Shown here: piece after piece, positions 3,856 through 7,740 of the stretch
Position numbering within the stretch: the first letter of the stretch is position 1
How the letters are laid out: the number at the start of each line of letters is the position of its first letter
Source: Candidatus Doudnabacteria bacterium
Lineage (GTDB): Bacteria; Patescibacteriota; Doudnabacteria; UBA920
DNA: 7,740 nt
NCBI GenBank assembly: GCA_016788805.1
Contig: JAEUSE010000037.1
Coordinates: 1 to 7,740 of the forward strand
Direction of reading: 5' to 3'
The notes under the pieces: generated by a model
What the model was told of the DNA's origin: nothing
Database searches by the model: none
Seen by the model: the letters and a program-made list of their open reading frames with translations, nothing else
Translations under genes and position numbers: made by a program

Positions 3856-6800
3856 ATGCATACAAATAAGCTTATCCATAGGTTTACTCTTCTCGCGAGC
3901 CTCTCTGTAGCGGCTGGCTTTTTGTTTCTCGGCGCTTCGGTTCAGTCTTTTGCGGCCGAAGATGTTAGTTCGGAAACGGTGGTTCAGACTGACTCCGTTA
4001 CGACTCCGGAAACGTCTGCGCCGGCTGTTGTTGCGGAGGTGCTTATTCCGGAAGTTGTTGTTCCGGTTACAGAGGCCGCTTCCGATACGAGCGATGCAGC
4101 CAGCGTGCCTTCAGCGCCGGCCAATGAGATAGTCGCTTCGCCTGAGATGGCTAGTAGTCCAGAGGTGCTCACACAAGACCAGAGTTCTGAGGAAGTACAA
4201 AGTGTTCCCCTCGTAGGCGAAGACACTCCCGCAGCAAGTGATATCCCGGCGCCCGCAACTGAGTCAGAGGTAGAAGCGTCCGTGACCCCGGAAGTAGAAG
4301 TTCCCTCAGACACAGCTTCGGTTCCGGAGCCTGTATTGACTCCGGATGCTGTTGTCCCCGAGGTGGGTACCTCTTCGAGCGGAGATGCTTTAGAAAATAC
4401 GTCCACGGATGTAGCTGAAACTGTTGTGTTGGATTTGACTCCCAAGGTAGAAGAGCAACTCACCAACAGTGGAAAGACAGTTATTGTTTCCGCTACGCCT
4501 GAACAAGAGCTGGCGCGTCCTATGGTGGACGTGCCGGTGGAAACAAACATTCCGGAAATTTTTAAAGTCGGCCAAGAAGCGCAAATTAAAATTCAATGGC
4601 AGAACAATGGCAATCAAGACATGGAATTTGTTGCCACAGACACCGATGGTAATGGGTACTTAGATCACGTTGCGTGGGTAGTACCCCACTTGTCCGTGCA
4701 GACATTTCAGATCATTTTTCTTTCTCAGGCGTTACTGCTTGATGAACAGAAAAATGTACTGGCCGATATTTATGATTTAGTAAAACAGCGAGATGGTCTG
4801 TATGCGACCGTTGCATTTGGACAGTATGTGCGAGTGACTTTTGAAAAACAGTTGAACGCTGAAAACGATATTACGCTGTATGCAAAACCCAATGACCCCA
4901 CACAGCCCGGTTCGGTGGAAGTGTATACATTAGATGGGCTGTTGGTGGCAACCTTTCAAAATATTAATCATGATGGAAAGTATCGAGTGCTGCTTTCCGG
5001 GTTGGTTGTACCGACAGACACGTTTGATTTAAAAATTTACGGCAACCTGGATATAGATTTTATTATTGACCCACCGGCCAACGCGTACTGGGTCGGTGGT
5101 GCAGGTAATTGGTCCGATGCGGCAAACCACTGGGCAACAACCTCCGGCGGCGCACCCGGAGCTGGGAACTTACCCGATGCCACAACTAATGTTTTCTTTG
5201 ATGCGACTTCTGGTTCTGCTGCCGTAACGATTGATGTTCCGGTAACCATTGGTTCGTTAACCATAAACGGGTATACGGGTACCATTACTCAAAATGCGGA
5301 CGTTGCTATTACTAACTCAGGTGGTCAATCCGGTAACTATTCGCAAACGTCAGCTGCAACTTGGACAACACCTAACCCAGAAACAGATACTTTTTCTGCA
5401 ACAGGAAGCTTCTCTCTTACAACGGGAACATTTAGGCGGTATACCGGGACTGGTATTAGTACAGACCCATTTATAATTTTTGATGTGTATGGTTTGCAGG
5501 CAATGAAAACTAATCTTGCAAACTCATATCAGTTAAACGGTAACATCGATGCATCGGTAACAACCGGTTGGAATTCTGGGGAAGGATTCGTACCGGTTGG
5601 AACGAATACTACAAACTTTACTGGAAATTTTGATGGCGCAGGATTTGCTATAAGCAATTTATTTATTAACTCAACAACTGTAAGTTATGTTGGGTTATTT
5701 GGCTATACTCTTGGTAGTATTCAAAATTTGACATTGACGAATGCGGGTATTGCAGGTGTCGGGATTGCTGGTAGTAATGGATCCGATGGTGCGGCCGGAA
5801 GCTCTGGTGTAACTCCAACTGTTGGCGGAACTGGGACTATTGGCGCTGCGGGCAGTATTTTATATATTGGAGGTTTGGCAGGCTATAACGCTGGTACAAT
5901 TTCTAATGTCAGCATTTCCGGAGCGGTTACCGGAACTGGCGGGGCAGGCGGTAATTCGGGAAATGGTGGCGCCGGTGGAACTAACTCTGGTTCCGGTATT
6001 GGTGGCGCCGGTGGTGGAGTAGGTGCGCCAGGTGTCGGGGGCATAAGTTATACAGGCGGTCTTATAGGTTGGGTTAACTCCGGTATTGTTGTTACATCTT
6101 TTGCAACTGGCAATGTTATTGCTACTGGTGGAACAGGCGGTTCGGCAGGTACAGCAGGCGCCGGTGGCGCCGGTGGCACGGCAGCTATTGGTGGCGCCGG
6201 TGGCGCCGGTGGTACGGGCGCAGCTGGTGGCGCTAGTTTTGCCGGCGGTTTGGTTGGAAATAATTTGGGGAACATTCGTTTTGCTTCCTATGCGACAGGC
6301 GATGTAATTGCTACTGGAGGTACGCCTGGGAATGGTTCGGCCGGTGGAACAGCAGGGGCTAGTGCGGTTGCAACTACCGGAACTGCTGCAACCGGTGGTG
6401 CCGGCGGCGCGGGTGGTGCCGGTGGTATTGCGTATGCAGGTGGTTTAGTTGGACAAAATAGTTCTGACGGTGTAGTGAGCGGTGTTACCGCTCCAAACTA
6501 TGCGACAGGTGACGTAACTGCCACTGGTTATGCTGGGCAAAACGGACAAGCCGGTGGTACCGGTGGGAGTGCAGCAGCGGGTACAGCTCATACCGGTGGA
6601 ACTGGCGGCGCAGGTGGCACAGGCGGCGCGGGTGGCGGCGCGTACGCTGGAGGTTTGGTCGGGTTAAATACTGGAGTAGTTTTAATTTCAAATTCTAATA
6701 CCGGTCTCGTCACCGTAACGGGGGGTGCCGGTGGTACCGGTGGAACTGGTGGTACTGGTGGCGCAAAAGGGTCTAGTGGTGCAAATGGTGCTGGTGGTGC

Positions 6801-7740
6801 ATCGGGCGCTGGTGGTTCTGCAAACGTAACTTCTGCATATGGTGGAGGTGTTGTTGGTAGCAATGTTGGTGCTATTCAAAATTCCTTTTCGACTAATGCC
6901 GTAACGGGTACTGGCGGCGCCGGCGGTGCAGGAGCAACGGGTGTAGCTGGTTTAGCAAACTTGGCTGGTATAACTGGCGGTACTGGCGGCGCTGGTGGTG
7001 TTCTCTATATAGGAGGAGTGGCAGGGAATAACACCCTCACAATTTCAGGGAGTTATCATACTACTGGAGCAGTGACAGGAACGGCTGGCGCCGGTGGTGC
7101 GGCTGGCGCTGGTGGTACCGGAGGGTCAGGAGCATTGTCTGGCGCTGGTGGTGTTGCGACTGTGGGAGGAATTATTTATGCTGGCGGTGTTGTAGGAAAT
7201 AATTCCGGAACTTCGCTAGTGAATGATTATTCAACTGGAGCAGTGACAGGAACGGCTGGCGCCGGTGGTGCAGGTGCTAATGGTGGTAATGGCGCAACTA
7301 GTTTGGCTGGGGTAGCTGGAACGGCTGGCGCCGGTGGTGGTATTGCTTATGTTGGTGGCGTGGTTGGATATACTTCCAATGGTGAAATTTTAAATTCATA
7401 TTCAACAGGAACTATTACCGTAACTGGCGGCGCTGGTGGTGCGGGTGGTAATGGCGGCGCTGGGGGTACTGGAGCTGCATCAACCACAGGTGGAGCAGGA
7501 GCTGCTGGTGCAGCTGGCGGTGCTGGTGGTGCTGCTTTTGGTGGTGGTGTAATCGGGAACTATATTCTTGGTCCGATAGGGGTGGTATATAACACTGGCA
7601 GTGTTGCAACTACAGGCGGTGCTGGTGGTAATGCTGGTGCCGGTGGCGCTGGCGGTGCTGGTGGTACTAACGCGATCGGTGGAGTTGGCGGCGCGGGAGC
7701 AGCTGGCGGCGCTGGTGGTGTGGCAAGTAGTGGTGGTATT
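3856..7740 (+). CDS. Giant secreted GLUG-repeat / Gly-Gly-X surface protein (adhesin-like), 5' part
   Basis: The frame is open for 1295 codons and runs off the window. Residues 1-33 form a signal peptide: basic MHTNKLIHR, a hydrophobic core (10-29), and probable cleavage after S-F-A33. An in-frame ATG at 3799 (stop at 3790) would add 19 residues with several basic side chains. I prefer 3856 because it gives a canonical signal peptide, but neither start has a Shine-Dalgarno sequence. Residues 35-196 are rich in Pro, Val, Glu, Ser and Thr with no Lys or Arg, like an extended stalk. Next comes a D262-x-D264-x-N266-G-x-L-D270 loop, possibly Ca-binding, within a segment ending in WVVPHLSVQTF. A YWVGGAGNWSDAANHW domain starts at 411. 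A GLUG-associated module spans about 537-617 (NGNIDASVTTGWNSGEGFVP, then FTGNFDGAGFAISNLFI). From 672 on, GLUG motifs alternate with Gly-Gly-Ala/Thr linkers. No Cys is seen anywhere. It is probably exported and cell-surface exposed, in adhesion or attachment. The C-terminal anchor lies outside the window. Confidence 0.88.
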   Translation, partial: MHTNKLIHRFTLLASLSVAAGFLFLGASVQSFAAEDVSSETVVQTDSVTTPETSAPAVVAEVLIPEVVVPVTEAASDTSDAASVPSAPANEIVASPEMASSPEVLTQDQSSEEVQSVPLVGEDTPAASDIPAPATESEVEASVTPEVEVPSDTASVPEPVLTPDAVVPEVGTSSSGDALENTSTDVAETVVLDLTPKVEEQLTNSGKTVIVSATPEQELARPMVDVPVETNIPEIFKVGQEAQIKIQWQNNGNQDMEFVATDTDGNGYLDHVAWVVPHLSVQTFQIIFLSQALLLDEQKNVLADIYDLVKQRDGLYATVAFGQYVRVTFEKQLNAENDITLYAKPNDPTQPGSVEVYTLDGLLVATFQNINHDGKYRVLLSGLVVPTDTFDLKIYGNLDIDFIIDPPANAYWVGGAGNWSDAANHWATTSGGAPGAGNLPDATTNVFFDATSGSAAVTIDVPVTIGSLTINGYTGTITQNADVAITNSGGQSGNYSQTSAATWTTPNPETDTFSATGSFSLTTGTFRRYTGTGISTDPFIIFDVYGLQAMKTNLANSYQLNGNIDASVTTGWNSGEGFVPVGTNTTNFTGNFDGAGFAISNLFINSTTVSYVGLFGYTLGSIQNLTLTNAGIAGVGIAGSNGSDGAAGSSGVTPTVGGTGTIGAAGSILYIGGLAGYNAGTISNVSISGAVTGTGGAGGNSGNGGAGGTNSGSGIGGAGGGVGAPGVGGISYTGGLIGWVNSGIVVTSFATGNVIATGGTGGSAGTAGAGGAGGTAAIGGAGGAGGTGAAGGASFAGGLVGNNLGNIRFASYATGDVIATGGTPGNGSAGGTAGASAVATTGTAATGGAGGAGGAGGIAYAGGLVGQNSSDGVVSGVTAPNYATGDVTATGYAGQNGQAGGTGGSAAAGTAHTGGTGGAGGTGGAGGGAYAGGLVGLNTGVVLISNSNTGLVTVTGGAGGTGGTGGTGGAKGSSGANGAGGASGAGGSANVTSAYGGGVVGSNVGAIQNSFSTNAVTGTGGAGGAGATGVAGLANLAGITGGTGGAGGVLYIGGVAGNNTLTISGSYHTTGAVTGTAGAGGAAGAGGTGGSGALSGAGGVATVGGIIYAGGVVGNNSGTSLVNDYSTGAVTGTAGAGGAGANGGNGATSLAGVAGTAGAGGGIAYVGGVVGYTSNGEILNSYSTGTITVTGGAGGAGGNGGAGGTGAASTTGGAGAAGAAGGAGGAAFGGGVIGNYILGPIGVVYNTGSVATTGGAGGNAGAGGAGGAGGTNAIGGVGGAGAAGGAGGVASSGGI
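5869..7740 (+). repeat. Array of ten complete GLUG motifs separated by (Gly-Gly-X)n linkers
   Basis: Each unit has a GLUG core of the form GG(L/V)xGxN.G.I.NS(Y/F)(A/S)TG.(V/I)T.TG, then a 30-45 residue linker of GGA, GGT, GGN or GAA triplets. Cores begin at residues 672, 734, 797, 862, 932, 997, 1053, 1110, 1167 and 1230 (bases 5869, 6055, 6244, 6439, 6649, 6844, 7012, 7183, 7354 and 7543). The period is 56-70 residues. The final S-G-G-I at residues 1292-1295 fits the start of an eleventh core. Unit 4 carries a five-residue insertion. GLUG motifs are known from large bacterial surface proteins, where they probably form beta-helix rungs. At the DNA level the linkers are runs of GGT, GGC and GCC codons with many GGCGCC palindromes. 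Confidence 0.88.
7063..7271 (+). repeat. 38-bp exact direct repeat inside the GLUG array
   Basis: Bases 7063-7100 and 7234-7271 are identical and 171 bases apart (57 codons, in frame). The repeat encodes the end of one GLUG core and the start of its linker (TGAVTGTAGAGGA). The last 22 bases or so recur a third time at 7318-7339. Identity at the DNA level in an otherwise diverged array suggests recent unit duplication or gene conversion. Confidence 0.85.

Noticed and set aside
3872..3880. Third DnaA-box-like site TTATCCATA
   Set aside because: It has one mismatch, lies inside the signal-peptide coding region, and is far from the other two boxes.
6048..6863. Proline-rich minus-strand frames (PPAPPAPP-type)
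   Set aside because: These are antisense shadows of the GGT/GGC/GCC codons in the GGX linkers of the giant gene.
5869..7740. CRISPR-like or tandem-repeat array reading of the G-rich region
   Set aside because: The repeats are degenerate, in frame and explained by a protein-level GLUG/GGX pattern; there are no constant repeats with unique spacers.

Overview
The window most resembles a Candidate Phyla Radiation (Patescibacteria, probably Parcubacteria-like) genome. This is an inference from three things: compact single-domain genes, no Shine-Dalgarno sequence in front of any convincing start, and a very large secreted protein built from modules I recall from CPR surface proteins (an Asp/Asn-Gly 'DTDGNGYLDHV...WVVPHLS..TF' segment, a 'WVGG.G.W' domain and GLUG repeats). 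All stops used are TAA or TAG. The long reading frames need no recoding of TGA, so I see no sign of the Gracilibacteria/SR1 code. No rRNA, tRNA, CRISPR array or transposase is visible.

Layout. (1) 1-349: the 3' part of a nucleotide-kinase-like P-loop protein, apparently split by a one-base frameshift near 185. (2) 485-853: a DUF1428 (YbaA-like) protein. (3) 854-1217: a gap with no credible gene but several hairpins. (4) 2193-1218, minus strand: a two-gene sensory operon. It encodes a Com-like zinc-finger/PAS protein followed 13 bases later by a stand-alone GAF protein, and neither has an output domain. (5) 2194-2343: a divergent promoter region. (6) 2344-3225: a tandem PhnB-like VOC protein, closed by a strong intrinsic terminator at 3253-3281. 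(7) 3282-3798: an AT-rich non-coding stretch with two DnaA-box-like 9-mers, overlapping hairpins, a polypurine SD-like tract and a TATAAT promoter inside a 16-bp palindrome. (8) 3856 to the window end: the first 1295 codons of a giant cell-surface protein.

The giant protein is the most notable object. Its order is: signal peptide; a region of about 160 residues rich in Pro/Glu/Val/Ser/Thr with no Lys or Arg; a possible Ca-binding loop; two beta-rich domains; then at least ten GLUG motifs every 56-70 residues, alternating with (Gly-Gly-X)n linkers. An eleventh motif starts at the window edge. This suggests a long, flexible adhesin or stalk. The other genes are small cytoplasmic proteins with no evident pathway link to it. 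The sensory pair (zinc finger/PAS plus GAF) could form a small signalling unit, but its target cannot be read from this window.
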